Assembly: GCA_007644065.1 (NCBI GenBank)
Contig: VJWN01000024.1
Span: 323,902-387,901 of the forward strand
Length of the DNA: 64,000 nt
Origin: Margaritispora aquatica
Taxonomy: Eukaryota > Ascomycota > Leotiomycetes > Helotiales > Discinellaceae
Reading direction: 5' to 3'
Made by a program: the position numbers and the translations under genes. Shown here in pieces: positions 25,021 through 37,079 of the stretch (positions within the stretch are counted from its first letter, which is position 1; each line of letters starts with the position of its first letter). The notes under the pieces were generated by a model. That model saw only the letters and a list, made by a program, of their open reading frames with translations, was not told the origin of the DNA and ran no database searches.

Positions 25021-25592
25021 TGTGTAGATGTAGATAGACTGGAGTATCGAGAGGGAGGTGTTGCGATCTCCAAGAAGTAGGTGAAGATAGGTATGTTGGG
25101 ACTTGTTGGCCTTATTCAGCATGTAACAGTCAACATTGGTAATAAATCGCACCACTTCGAGCTGATGTTGGTCGACGGAATACGAACAACCAATCAGCGA
25201 CCAGCAGTTTGCAAGCAGCCGAATTACCGATTTGCAGGTGAGAATTATCACAGGATGAACGAATATAATACAATGTTCCAATAATTCAATAAAAATAGAC
25301 AATGGATTCTTTAATGAATTTGGAATGTAGCTTTTGCTTTTGGAGGCTCAAAAGTTTGAAGTTGAAAAACGGTAGTGATGTAACCAATGCATCCACGCTA
25401 AACCCAGTGTAGATCCGGTCGGCTTGAAGCCAGCAAGGGTGTCTCATTGACGAGGCCTTGTGGAGTTGTGGGAAGGATAGCCATTGCCTTGTGAAATATG
25501 AAGAGTACAAAGCAAATGCAAATTTGAAGTTCGCAGATCCTCAATTTCTTCATCAGTGATCAATCATACATTTGCGACTATGAATTGAGAAT
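25021..25592. promoter_or_regulatory. Bidirectional promoter region ISA1 / ARMH3-like gene
   Basis: 572 bases between divergent start codons. Both promoters and leaders must fit here. I see no clear TATA box. A shared promoter is inferred from layout only. Confidence 0.45.
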
Positions 25593-27757
25593 ATGGAGCC
25601 ATCTCCACTGACCCAGCAAGCTCGCCCCGAAGTGTTCCAGCAGAAAGTTGTGGCCCTTTATGAGGAACTGTTCAAGGTGGGTGGACGGTATAAATTACTG
25701 AGGAAACTGCTAATTGTCTTACAGGATGAAGACGAAGAAGAGAAGTCGGAAGGATACTGGAGGGAGTTCTTCCTGTTGAAACCTGACAAGGCCACATTGC
25801 AAAGAACCATCAATAACTTAAGTCCGGACGACTTATTGAACCTTCAGGTACGAGGTGGGGAATGCTGGCAGATAAGATGTGGTTTTAAATTTGGTACAGG
25901 AGCAAACACGAGAGTTGTTTATTAGGGGAGTGGCATGCATCAAAGCAGGAAGTGCTCCAGCAGATGCACATGCGCTTGATGTAAGTTGCACGCCCCCCTC
26001 ATACCAAGCGAGACTGATGGAGTAGACTATCACAGCCTTTCTAGCCTCTGTGCTACCTAAGAAATACCCAAATCCAAGCTCGGATATCATCAATGTTATT
26101 GCTGGCCTCGATCAAGTGGATGCAGTCTTTACAGACTTTGTTGCTGCGCTGGACGTGACAATTAGGACTGGGCGAACATGTGGGTATGCTTGTAAAGAGA
26201 CAATGGAGCTTTTGCTGACTCAAATGTAGTGGACATTCGACAAAAAGCCATCCAGGTGGCATTGTCTGTCGTATCTGGTGCATACCAAACCACTCTTCTT
26301 TCTTACTTCACACATCGTGATTTATTCCCTTCTCTTATGAAAGTAAGGGGCCCTTGAAGTTGGTGAGAGCCAATACTAACAGCCAGCAGTATATCCAAGA
26401 CTCTGAAACTCCATCTCGAGCCTTTGAGCCTTTCACTCTCCTCGGTCTATTGGCCAACTACAACAAGTTTGAGTTTCAAAACCCATATAGGCTGAGACTT
26501 GATGATTTCGTCAATGAGGGCACGATACAGAAAATAATAAGATCTGTTGGGCAGACCTGTGCAACTTCACGGAATAAGTATGTTGCAATTCAAGAAGATC
26601 TCCCAGAAGGATGGTCATTCGTCACCGCACTTGGGATGTTAGGACTCGGCTCTGCAGCAGCATCAAAGCCTACGACTCCAACGATAGATCCTGAGGTCGC
26701 TAAAGAGATGTTTGCGAAGTTGTAAGTGTAGATATCCTCACCACCAGTCTAGGCTAACAAGTATGCCAGGCCCGGAGAAGAAGCAGCAGTATTGCTAGCA
26801 ACCTACGATTTTGCTCATGCTAATAAACTGTTCTGCTTCAACCTAGTTTCTTTACCAGCAGAGAAAGGGCAAGAAACGCCGCTGAGCAGCTTTTTATCGC
26901 TCACTTCATATTTACTACAGCACGCTCACTCTTCTTTGCGGACAACACTATACTCACATCTCAATCTTCTCATCTTACGACTGCTTATCGAGGATCAAGT
27001 ACTTTGCAAACGTATATGCAGTGATGAAAGTAAGATGTCAGTGCGGCTCTGTCGACAGAGATCACCTTATTTACCTCTCATCCGTGGTGAAAGAGTATTT
27101 GCAGCAAGCATTCTGGATACTATGATTGATGGTATCAACCATAACCTGAGACGACGTCTCGATATCGAGTTCTATATTCTTTGTGTGGGCATCATACTAC
27201 GGATTATATCACATTTATCACGATCGAGAACACGACTCAACTACCACTGGTCGGAGTTATTTAGGTCTCTTCTCTCCCTAGTTCGCTTCCTTACCACATA
27301 TACCGCAGATCTCAAGAATAGCCATCACATCGATCATCTTCTTGATGATCTTGTGAACCTTATCGCACTCTCTTTATCCGCAGGCGAGGCCTTCCTGCCG
27401 AGCCCAGCAGAGTACGATGATCTGTTCTACAAGCTTGTAGAAACGGGCGAGGTTCTGGTGAAGTTCAGAGATAATTACGATTTAGGGAAGCGACAAACCA
27501 GCTCAATCGAGACATTGGTCAGTGTCAGCAAACATTATAACCAGATGCTGGACGAAGGTGCGTCGAAGAGAGGAAAGCACCTGACGAGCGTGCAAGTTGC
27601 GGGCGTGATTAAGCAAGGCTATGAAACCTTAAGCATTCAAGCTAAGGAAGGACTAGATAGTTGGGATAAATATCGCGAAGCTGGGAGGAAGTCGTTCTTG
27701 AAGAAAATGGCTAGGACGGCTGTATCAGACGTCAAGACGCTGGTCAGTGAGTCTTGA
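25593..27757 (+). CDS. ARMH3 / DUF1741 armadillo-like helical protein
   Basis: Homologue of animal ARMH3 (C10orf76), which binds PI4-kinase beta and GBF1 at the Golgi; the fungal role is unclear. Seven exons: 25593-25676, 25725-25847, 25900-25980, 26026-26179, 26230-26342, 26390-26721 and 26770-27757. Phases agree throughout; 624 residues. The N-terminus (FQQKVVALYEELFK, then DEDEEEKSEGYWREFF) and the block ELFIRGVACIKAG match the family start. The long last exon holds the helical DUF1741 region, from GEEAAVLLATYDFAHANKLF onward, with the DNYDLGKRQTSSIETL segment near the C-terminus. No membrane segment. Intron 1 (25677-25724, 48 bases) is a multiple of three and stop-free, so retention would insert 16 residues. 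The family call rests on remembered similarity over several blocks. Confidence 0.8.
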
Positions 27758-29663
27758 GGGCTGTATATGTATGAAAGTAGATCTGGATGAATGACAACAA
27801 CTTCGATCTTGGGTGAGTTCCGGGTGTTGCGCAATGTCTTGTTTTCGATCTATGGCAGATGACTACAGTCAAGTCATTTCTTTTCCGCTAAGGATCATCT
27901 ATTCTGGTACAAAGACGAGCGCTTGAATGGCGTCTGAAATCTCCCTTCATCTCATTCTTTGTCCTTTGAAGCGCGCTGTGCTTTCAAAAGTTCAAAGAAA
28001 AATGAACTCCACAACGGCGCTACGAGTACAAAGCATCGAGTCCTCTCGCCCAATGACCTTGGTATGCAGTCCAAACCTGAAACATGCCGTTTGATTGGCT
28101 GGTTCGTCCTCCGCTCAATGCCACGAGTTGAAGAGTCACATCCCAAGCCGAGATCATGCGACGATGAGAGACACAAAGCACAGCCTCGAGATCTTCTGGA
28201 AGAACTTCGTGTCTGAGCTGTATGTTCAAAAGATGGGGTGGCATGTTGATCTTTTCTGAAGTTGAAGTGGGACAGGGGTAAATACCGGTTTTAGTGTGGT
28301 GGCTGCCAGCCCTGTCGAAAAGTCAAAATGTCCAACTGTCCAAGCGAAGAGGTGTGATTGGTTGGGTGTGGTTTGACAGGCTTAGTTACTTGGTTGGATG
28401 AACTGCCAGCCAGTGCGGACATCTGAAGAACAGGCCATCGTGAACTCACTCTCCACCAACTTCCACCATTTGTACCTGCTTGCCACTATCTACTGGATAC
28501 CGGGGAAACACGCACAATACCCTATCCAGGACAAGCAAGTTCTCTCAGGCACAAAGATGCAAGAATGCACAGCCCCATCGGAATGTGTCTCTCCTTCTGG
28601 TCCTCTTCCTCTCCCTTGCTCGACTCTCTTTGGACTACAATGTCGATAATGTCGTCAGTGTGCATCGTCGCTGCCATCACGAGCGATACAACTTGTACAT
28701 TCTAGGGTGCTGCACAAATAAAGAAGGACAACCCCCATGGCCGGGAGGCGACTTCTTCCAAAAGATGGACACCTTCAAAGTACTGCTTCGCTTCATCTCG
28801 GTGTCCCCTTGCAAAGGATACTTTCTGTTATTGGTATATGATCATCGACATCCGTCAATCATTCCGCCTTGAGTCAACATACCCAATCCGAATGCAACCA
28901 GTTAACAGAATCATTTGCAAGTCCAAATCTTATATGGAGCAACATCCCGCCCGCTAGGAACCTTAGTCTTACTACCTACCCAACAAGCATTACGAACTGT
29001 TAAGACGACAGCACTTTAGCACGGCTATACAATTACCACAAAGTACTACTCGAGTATCACAGAGCCGCTTCGGTAGCGCACTTCAGTTGAGTCGCCTGTC
29101 AGAGATTTGATTGGTTGTGGTCGCTTCGTCTTGGAAGCGCCTATTTTTGGGAACGCGGCTACCAGCGACAAAGGAAATCGAGTCAACACCAACCATTGCG
29201 AATTCGCGTATGACCCGTATTTTGGGATTCGAAACAAAATAATTAGCCTTTGTTTTAGAGTTACGAGACCCTTCCCGAGTCTTGTGGTCTCGATTTAGGT
29301 CCGGGGACTGCATATTCACTTAAGGGTACGTCGATCCGCTTCATTGCTGCATCTTCAAATTCCTTAGTTCTACAAGTTCACTTTTCTTGTCTCCTATTGT
29401 CGTCAAATTTTCATTATTAATTTTTCGTTGTTCATTGTCATTGTCCTTGTTATTGTCCGGTCACAATTATAAGCGACAATACTACCTAAGCATTGTTGTT
29501 ATTCACGAATTTCCTTGCACTGAATAAGTTTCTTGCTTCAACTCTTATACGATAATTTCTCATACTCGAGCGTCAACAACTTAATTCTTACAACGAGTTT
29601 CCTTACCGAAAATTTTCATATCCGCATTAGACGTACTTTTCCTCACGGAACATACATACTGAG
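27758..29663. other. 1.9-kb intergenic region upstream of PRM1
   Basis: 3' flank of the ARMH3-like gene and promoter of PRM1. ORFs at 27952-28872 and 29046-29319 have no domain or consistent splice structure. The 300 bases before 29664 are T/C-rich, as in a long fungal leader. Nothing else is supported. Confidence 0.5.
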
Positions 29664-31907
29664 ATGTTTCCATTAGGTGCAATCAAGAACCTCATCATCT
29701 CTCGCACAACACACAGCTCTGCCTCACATTCCGACATGGCTTCCATACGGGATCAACATGGCTTCCCTCCTGTGCCTCCGACTCTCAACGCTGGCGAATA
29801 TGAGATGTACGACAGACAGACTGTCAAGAGCGCACCTCCTAGCACAATACCTTACCACACACCATACCTCGGTCTTCGAGCACGCTTATCACAAATCTGG
29901 CTCAACAAATGGACCGTCCTCCTTATCCTGATCATTCTTCGCCTAATGCTCGCCACGAAGGACATCAACTCTCAGATCGACAATGCAAAGACTGAAGCAC
30001 TTTCAGCATGCACGAGTGTCGAGAATGTGGGTAGTGCAATGGCTTCTATGCCGCATTACATGTCTGGTGGAGTCAATGCTCTTGCTGCAGATGGCGTCAC
30101 CAAAGCTGTCAACGGCCTGATGAGCATGTTGACTTTGACAATATCAGGACTTGAGGAGATCATCCTCTTCTGGATTAACATGCTTACTTCGACTTATGTC
30201 TGTCTCATCACTTTTGCAGTTGGTGGCAGCTTACACGTAGCTCTCAATGCGATTGAGGAAGTTGGAGCTTTCGTGAACAAGACCATTGGTAGCATCACAG
30301 GCGAGATGGCTACTGATGTTGCAAAGTTCCAAGACACCCTCAATTCTTTCTTGAGCGGCTTCATTGGTGGCATCACCGGCAAGACTCCTCCGAAGATCGA
30401 TTTCTTGAACGATGAAATTGCCAGCTTGAAGAATATTCATTTCGACCCCACAGCTATGAATGCAGACTTGAACAGAATCAACAGCTCGATTCCCAACTTC
30501 GAACAAGTCCACAACTTCACCAACAATGCTATCAGACTTCCGTTCGAGGAGATCAAGAAGCTCATCAATGAATCCATGGTTGCTTACAAGTTCGACAAAT
30601 CCGTCTTCCCAGTTGCGCAGAAGCAAGCTTTGACTTTCTGCTCCGACAATACCGCAATCAACGACTTTTTCGGTGGACTCCTGAATACTGTCATCAAGAC
30701 TCGCACGATTGTGATTATTGTTCTGTCATTGTTGGCTGCTCTGGTTTGCCTTCCAATGGCATATCGTGAGATCCAACGCTGGAGATCGATGCGCCAACGC
30801 TCCATCTTGCTCCAAAAGCATGCTTTCGACCCAATGGATGTCATCTACATTGCTTCGCGTCCATTGACAGGCAGTGCTGGTATCCGCATCTCTTCTTGGT
30901 TCAAGAACACCAAGACACAAATCCTTGTCCGATGGTGGGTTGCTTATATCACTACCATCCCTGCGTTGTTCGTCCTTGCTCTTGGTATTGCTGGCCTGCT
31001 TAGCTGTCTTTGCCAATTCATCGTTCTCAAGTTTATCGAGAAAGAAGTCCCAGCACTAGCCGAAGAAGTTGGAGATTTCGCAGGTGTCGTAGTCAAGGCT
31101 CTCAACAACGCCTCCACCGCCTGGGCCGTAGGTGCCAACCAAGTCATCGCCAGCACCAACACCGACATCAACAACGACGTCTTCGGCTGGGTCAACACCA
31201 GCACCACAGCCGTGAACGCCACACTCAACATCTTCGTTAACGAGATGACCGGTGCCCTTAACACCACCTTCGGCGGCACCATCCTGTACGACCCTATCAT
31301 GGAAGTCCTCAACTGCCTCGTCCTCCTCAAGATCACAGGCATCCAGAAGGGTCTCACCTGGGTACATGACAACGCGCACGTCACCTTCCCACAGTTCACA
31401 CCGGACGTCTTCTCCCTCGGCGCAGCTGCTAGCATATCCTCCAACGCATCCGCCACGGAGTCTTTCCTCAGCTCACCTGGCGATGTGGCCTCTGATGGCA
31501 TCACGAGCGCGATCGTCAAGCTGGTCAACAAGCTCACGGAACAGGTTCGCACCGAGGCAATCATCTCGTCGTGTCTTGTGGGGCTGTGGTTCCTGCTTGT
31601 ATTGATGGGTTTGGGACGCGTGCTGGTTGGCATGTTAAGCAGGGACAAGACGCGTGCTGAGGGTGGGTTTACGGGCGATAACAGAGCGCCAGTGAGTCCA
31701 CGACGGAGCCCGAATCGTTTGGACGAAGCTAGATTTCCCGGCTTTGGGAGCCAGGCGATTGAGTCCTCGGTTGGTCCGCATGGTGGATGGGACGAGGAGA
31801 AGGATGAGGGCAAAGTGGGCGTTGTTGGCAGAAAGGAGGTGGGCAGAGTGGTGAAGGGCCACGAGAGGAGTAGTAGCTATGGGTACGTGGATGAGAAGAG
31901 GGGGTAG
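29664..31907 (+). CDS. PRM1: Plasma membrane fusion protein Prm1
   Basis: Multi-pass protein acting in plasma-membrane fusion during mating and vegetative hyphal fusion. Single exon of 747 residues. The N-terminal cytosolic stretch holds PPVPPTLNAGEYEM and YHTPYLGLRARLSQIWLNKW, both strong Prm1 landmarks. Membrane segments lie at about residues 84-100, 165-195, 345-365, 425-455 and 633-660. The extracellular loops are Asn/Ser/Thr-rich with many N-glycosylation sites and a few cysteines, as expected for this disulfide-linked dimer. The C-terminal tail is charged and probably cytosolic. The first ATG is used here; an in-frame ATG at 29736 (MASIRDQHG, residue 25) fits the usual Prm1 N-terminus and may be the true start, giving 723 residues. 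Confidence 0.93.
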   Translation: MFPLGAIKNLIISRTTHSSASHSDMASIRDQHGFPPVPPTLNAGEYEMYDRQTVKSAPPSTIPYHTPYLGLRARLSQIWLNKWTVLLILIILRLMLATKDINSQIDNAKTEALSACTSVENVGSAMASMPHYMSGGVNALAADGVTKAVNGLMSMLTLTISGLEEIILFWINMLTSTYVCLITFAVGGSLHVALNAIEEVGAFVNKTIGSITGEMATDVAKFQDTLNSFLSGFIGGITGKTPPKIDFLNDEIASLKNIHFDPTAMNADLNRINSSIPNFEQVHNFTNNAIRLPFEEIKKLINESMVAYKFDKSVFPVAQKQALTFCSDNTAINDFFGGLLNTVIKTRTIVIIVLSLLAALVCLPMAYREIQRWRSMRQRSILLQKHAFDPMDVIYIASRPLTGSAGIRISSWFKNTKTQILVRWWVAYITTIPALFVLALGIAGLLSCLCQFIVLKFIEKEVPALAEEVGDFAGVVVKALNNASTAWAVGANQVIASTNTDINNDVFGWVNTSTTAVNATLNIFVNEMTGALNTTFGGTILYDPIMEVLNCLVLLKITGIQKGLTWVHDNAHVTFPQFTPDVFSLGAAASISSNASATESFLSSPGDVASDGITSAIVKLVNKLTEQVRTEAIISSCLVGLWFLLVLMGLGRVLVGMLSRDKTRAEGGFTGDNRAPVSPRRSPNRLDEARFPGFGSQAIESSVGPHGGWDEEKDEGKVGVVGRKEVGRVVKGHERSSSYGYVDEKRG

Positions 31908-32971
31908 AGAGTGAGAGGGCATTGCTAGATGAGGGTTCGAATGCTATCTATTTTCATTTGTTTCCGAAAACTCGCGGTCTTTCTATCATCGCTTGCTTGT
32001 TTGCTTGCTTGATTGGATTGGGTTGGGATCTGCGTGTGAGGGATAAAGGCGTTTATACCACTTAGACTGCGCTGCTATTACTGCGGTAGCAACTGCGATT
32101 GCGATTGCGATTTCGATTTCAACTTCAACTTGGGTCAGTGGCATGGAGATTCACTTCAAACAGGGTCACGATTGGGCGTTTCAGTTGCAATCTCAATCTT
32201 GAGCTGGTCTCTCGATCTCGATCTCGATTTCTGGGTTTTTGGGATAGAATGAAAAGGAAAGAACAAGTGAGAGGGAGAGCAGGGTATCAGTGGAAGCCAG
32301 GAGGGGGTTGAGGGGAGGGAAGGGGAGAGCGGAGACGTGTTTAGGTGCAATGAGGAAGCACGCGGAGATGTAATTGTCTTTGTCGCTGTCGCTGTTTAAA
32401 CGGGGCAGGACAGGACAAATCAGGATAAGTCAAGTCAAGTAGATTATAATTCTTCATATCATACCTAGGCGCACTCATCTAGAGGGATGAGGAAAGAATG
32501 GATATCTATTACATCTCTGAATCTCTGCATCTCTATATCTCTATATATCTACGTCTTTGGGGTTAACAGATCTCGCTCTCATTCATGTGAAGTTATGAAA
32601 GAAGTTGTGTAAAGGAAGTAGTGAGGAATGAAGCTGAAAAGACAAATCAATTATTTGGCGTTTAACAAAGATTTTTGATATCTCAATAAGATCCGAAGAA
32701 GCATCTGCAGTTAGATGAGTCTGGCATTCATGACAGGGACGGAGACACTCTTTTACTGCTCGTTTTTGCATCATAGCACCAGTTTGTCCTCGTTATGCAC
32801 AGCGAGGAAGCGAAGTAATTCGATTGCAATAGATATTCCTGCTAAAAAGCTCCACACAATGCCTTGATATCGCGCTCCATTATCTTCTGGCATAAGTTCC
32901 ATTAATGTACCTCCTAGATTCGCTGCGAATGTATCGATATCAAGGGAAGCCAAACATCCCAAATCATATTT
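31908..32971. other. Convergent 3' region with C/T-simple sequence
   Basis: The end of PRM1 faces the end of a 2EXR gene. The stretch includes simple GATTGCGATTGCGATTTCGATT-like repeats at 32094-32125 and TCTATATCTCTATAT repeats near 32530-32550. ORFs here are short and low-complexity. No gene recognised. Confidence 0.5.
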
Positions 32972-33964
32972 TCAATCCTCTGGCTGAAATTGTTCAACTC
33001 CGTCGACATACCACTATGACAATTAACACGTTAGCAGGTACCGAGACAAGGAAAGTTGACTCACTCCATGCACCGGCCATCCAACAGGTCGCTGCTGAAC
33101 TAGAGTCTTGATTTCCACGTCTGGACGAACCCATGGGCCTCTGGCATGCTCATCAACAGTCTTTTCCGTTCCTCGATAACCCTTTGCCACTGCATCGTTG
33201 TTTCTCTTCACTCGATCCACACACTCCTTCTCTCGGATGGCGAAGATTCTCTCAATTTCGGCTTTGGCCCAGATCTATCATTGCGTCAGTCTCGACAGCA
33301 AATTCTTGAGTTCGCAACTTCATTTACTTACAAGACCATAGTGTGAGTCCGCCGGGCTCATCAGGGAGTGATTCTTCACGTTATTGAAAACAGGTGTCTC
33401 AAACTCGATCGTAACACGAGGATCAAAGCAACTCGGATGACATAAAGTGACGGTCTTAACTCGCAAGTAGTCAAAAGCGTGATCTTGAATCATGCATCCT
33501 GGGAAATCAGCCTGATTCTCATAAGGAGATATGGTAACTGCAATGTGCTGAACGGAACGCTTGCAAAAGTCGCCAAAAGAAGTGAATGTGTAAGGTCCAA
33601 CCGGCCAAATGACATCTGAACTAAAGTTGATGTAGATTTGACGATCTGTGATTGTGGTTACACCATGTCCGGACAGCTTGACACCAAATTCTGCCTTGTA
33701 GTACTTCAAACCCTCAGCTCTGGACTCTTGGCAGATTTGCAGTACTATTGGTGGTCCAATGGGTGAAATGTATTTATAAATTGAATCGCCAGAGCCAGGC
33801 ATCTTTCCGATTTCTTTGACAGCAACTGGAACTACTCGTGGAATAAAGGAAGCGGCTTCCCAGACTTTCAATCTCAATTCAGTTGGGAGGCTTGGGAAGA
33901 TAGAGAAGTTCTTGAGATGGCTGGTCTTGCGAACTAAAGGCTGAGCGGCTAAGGAGTAGGGCAT
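32972..33964 (-). CDS. 2EXR-domain protein (copy 3)
   Basis: Exons 33964-33332, 33274-33065 and 33013-32972, phase 0, giving 294 residues. The start is an ATG in a good context (CCACCATGCC); the frame is open further upstream but without another ATG. The 2EXR signature is SIFPSLPTELRLKVWEAASF at about residues 22-41, with PRVVPVAV just after. The second block is VLQICQESRAEGLKYYKAEF, then QIYINFSSDVIW, and the family continues to a SVQHIAVTI strand. Exon 2 is a charged helical segment (AKAEIERIFAIREKEC) and the 14-codon exon 3 ends WYVDGVEQFQPED. No signal peptide or membrane segment. Function unknown for the family. It lies tail-to-tail with PRM1 and 2.6 kb from the next 2EXR gene on the same strand. 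Confidence 0.85.
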
Positions 33965-35376
33965 GGTGGACCTCAAGTATTGTTGAACTTGGCTGGATCG
34001 CTCTTGCAAAAAGGTAAACCGATCTCCGGTTGGAGGAAAGTGGTGCTGGCAAACATTAGACTTATAGTATCGTAGGAGTGTGAGCACTTTACCCAATAAA
34101 AGAAGACGTCTAGAGCTGTTCTCTAGAGTACGGTTCTAATAGTATAGAATTCCCGATACAGTTAACAGGTCAAGTCCACTGAAGTTGTTGACAGACGATG
34201 ATCCCAACGACCGGGTTGATAAAAGATCCGCCAAGGGAAGGAATGAAGACGATCCAAACTCCGGACTTCTTGCCTGTGACGATGCGAATTCGGTTTGCAG
34301 ACGAATCGAGGCAATGGTTCTTTCAGTCAAGAGGGTATCTGCGACGATCCTATCCGTCTCACAGCCCTCACTAGATGGTCGATTCAACAGAAATTTTGTG
34401 AATGATCAGTACTGAGCGTCTGAGAATAAATAGTGTAGATAGAGACGAAGAATAAACAGAGGTTGTTGACAAAATCAAGAGAAAGTTCGTGGAAGAGGAG
34501 AGTATACAATGAGTGGCTAGCTAGCCGGATTCGGACGAGCTTGCTTGCCGAGCTGCACCCGAAACTGGCAGTAGCGATCCGGGGAGGACGTACCTTACGG
34601 TAGCAGTTCTACCTTACCTAACACGAATTCTTGGGGACATATCAATAAGTTACTTCTGAGAATACCAAAGATATTGCAAAGATAGTCTTGAATTTATTGA
34701 TGTCTCTGTAAACTAATGTATTATGAATGACCACGTCCTAGTGTTTGGGTTCGCAAAACTGGACGTGAATTTTGGGAAGTTGTCTTCCCAAAAACCAAAT
34801 GTTTGTGTCCCAAGTCTTTTATCTTCGTTTTTATGAGCTGTCTGTAAGAAACTCATTCTAAGTGCTCTGGTCACACAATTGTTGAGAGTAGGTCATTTCA
34901 CTTTGCATATTCATAAATGCAACTTTCGCTTAATGACCATGATGCTAACAATTATCGCCTACCACCACGAATTTAGAATATGAATAGACATGCCTTCTCT
35001 TAAGTATTTTTGCTGCCAAATCTCTAATTCAAGCCATCAAATGTTGTGCTTAACGTTTCCTTTAGTTTACTGAACAGACAACACATCCAAATTGAAATTC
35101 CTTCAGTCGCCACTGACTAAACACAATAAACCTCAAATTGAAGAATATCTAAAGACTACCTGAGCTAACTAGAATCAGAATCTCTTAAAGCAAAGAAACT
35201 CTACCATTCTATTTCCAAAGAAATCTAAAAACCAGTTGCAGTTTCTACAAATGATTAAAAAAGTATAGAGAAGCACTAATCCACTTCCAAAACTATATCC
35301 TACTCCAAAACGACCCAAACAAATCAACCAGGTATCTCGGGACATCTCATAAATATCACTCCCTTCAACCACTTAC
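33965..35376. other. 1.4-kb AT-rich gap between two 2EXR genes
   Basis: Promoter of 2EXR copy 3 and 3' flank of copy 4, both minus strand. Short overlapping ORFs at 34136-34415 on both strands have no domain. Most of 34600-35370 is AT-rich and closed in all frames. Confidence 0.5.
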
Positions 35377-36555
35377 TCACAACTCGCTACCAATGCTCAT
35401 CTTCATAAACTCAATCCTCGGCATCTTCCTCTTAAACGCCACCTCCAGCTCAGCATCCAGCCACCCCGCACTCCTCGAAAATGCATCACTGAACAATGGA
35501 CTCTGCAACACCCTTGTTCCAGCTCCAGCTCCAACTCCAGCCCCAAATCCAAATCCAAATCCTACACTCCCATCCTGACTTGTTTCTCCCCCCGGTCCAC
35601 TCCCTATACCACTACCACTAGCATCCACACCCCAAATCTCCTCCTCCTCCTTCAGACGAGCCTGCAATGCCTCCAACTCAGCAAACTCCCAATAAACGTA
35701 CTCCTTCGCTCTCCGCAACTGCCGCATCTCCCTGTTCACTACACCACTACTCCTCTCACTCTCCGAGTCCAACGCCTCAAAGACCACCCCTGCACCTCCT
35801 CCTGCTCCCCCACCCCTCAGCTCCAACACCCCCGCAAGTCCCAGCGCCCTCTCCCTGTAATAAAGCATCAAGCTCTCAAATCTCAGACCAAGGAACCACG
35901 CACACCTCCAGTCACCAATCTCGGCATTCAGAGCAAGATGCTTGATTTTACCTCCCAGCCCTCGCTGCTGCTTCCCAGCTCCACTCGAGCCGAACAATTC
36001 GCCCAATGCCTCGCCACTCCAGCGCCACAACTCCATGGGGACGATGGTGTCGACAGTCCAGTTGATCCATATACCCGCCACGGAAGGTACCTCCTCCACT
36101 GCCTCCTCCTCCTCTCCATCAAAACCTAGCTCATAGAACTTTAGTCCCACAGCTCGAGCTTCAGAGCAGACATGTAAGATTGACGGCACGGTGGCGAGGG
36201 AGTAGTACCTCACTCCCCATTGCCTTCTTCTTGATGAATTGGAATCTGAGTTAGTCATGAACATCGCGTTGGTAGCCCACAGATCTACGTTCCGCGGTGT
36301 GTTCGCAGCGAGCTCCCAGATCTGGAGGCGCAGCTCAGGTGGGAGGTTTGGGAAAGGCGTGAACATGGCGGTTGGATGGTGTGTTGTTGGCTTTGGCGTT
36401 AGTGTTGGTATTATTGGCGTTGATACTGTTGATTGTATTGGTAAAGGTTGAGGGTGAGTGAGGGTAGCGAGAGACCTCAAAGATGAACTGTGCGAGATTG
36501 ATGGCGAGGTAGTGGCAGCTGTCGAAGACATCGCTGATGCTGGTGAACTGTTCAT
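35377..36555 (-). CDS. 2EXR-domain protein (copy 4) with Gly/Phe/Ala-rich tail
   Basis: Single exon of 392 residues, ATG at 36555. A Ser/Thr/Pro-rich head (about residues 1-63) precedes the 2EXR signature FTPFPNLPPELRLQIWELAA at about 65-84, followed by PRNVDLW, then VPSILHVCSEARAVGLKFYEL and GIWINWTVDTIV, the standard second and third blocks. The central part continues to a helical Glu-rich segment (ELEALQARLKEEEE). The tail has a low-complexity Gly-rich stretch at about 320-350 (GSVGFGFGFGAGVGAGAG), then a Phe/Ser-rich end. A second ATG in front of FTPFPNL (about 36367) could give a shorter protein without the Ser/Thr head. Family function unknown. Confidence 0.85.
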   Translation of the reverse strand: MNSSPASAMSSTAATTSPSISHSSSLRSLATLTHPQPLPIQSTVSTPIIPTLTPKPTTHHPTAMFTPFPNLPPELRLQIWELAANTPRNVDLWATNAMFMTNSDSNSSRRRQWGVRYYSLATVPSILHVCSEARAVGLKFYELGFDGEEEEAVEEVPSVAGIWINWTVDTIVPMELWRWSGEALGELFGSSGAGKQQRGLGGKIKHLALNAEIGDWRCAWFLGLRFESLMLYYRERALGLAGVLELRGGGAGGGAGVVFEALDSESERSSGVVNREMRQLRRAKEYVYWEFAELEALQARLKEEEEIWGVDASGSGIGSGPGGETSQDGSVGFGFGFGAGVGAGAGTRVLQSPLFSDAFSRSAGWLDAELEVAFKRKMPRIEFMKMSIGSEL

Positions 36556-37044
36556 ATCGTGACTTCAACTTGGATCCTCTTCTCTGCACTCTTCTGTACG
36601 TGGCAAGAAGCCAAGTCCAACGCAAAGCAAAGACAGCTTCCTCAAGCGCCAATCTCAGTAAGAGGTAGAACGTCGTGCTCTTGAAACTGCAAGCGACAGA
36701 CACCAAATTTCAAGTCCAAAGGCGAGGCAAGGCAAGGCAAGACAAGCACAAGGTCCAAATCCCAACTCAAGCCAACCCAACTTCGAGTCACAAATCAGTA
36801 CCGAAGTGTAATACGCTTCTACACAGCTAGAGGGAAGTTCAAGACAAGGATAAGATAAGGTTTGTCCGAGAACTAAAGGACTGATGGAAAGAGAGCAAAA
36901 TACAAGTAACAGAAGAAAAAAATAGAGGACAGAAAGAGAGAAAGAAAAAAAGAATAAGGGGGGGGATAGACTCCCGTGAGTCGCCCACCTTCATCCATAC
37001 ATACCTTAGCCCCTAAGCGGTGAAGAGGAAGGTCATCTATATCG

Positions 37045-37079
37045 GACATCAGACATCAGACGTCAGACGTCAGGCATCA
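37045..37079. repeat. 7-mer tandem array (GACATCA)5, imperfect
   Basis: Five head-to-tail 7-base units, two exact (GACATCA) and three with one or two changes (GACGTCA, GACGTCA, GGCATCA). Two units carry the palindrome TGACGTC/GACGTCA, a possible CREB/ATF-type site, though this is probably incidental. Confidence 0.8.

Noticed and set aside
30944..31813. 289-codon minus-strand ORF inside PRM1
   Set aside because: Antisense shadow of the PRM1 coding frame. It has no domain, and the plus frame carries membrane segments and family blocks.
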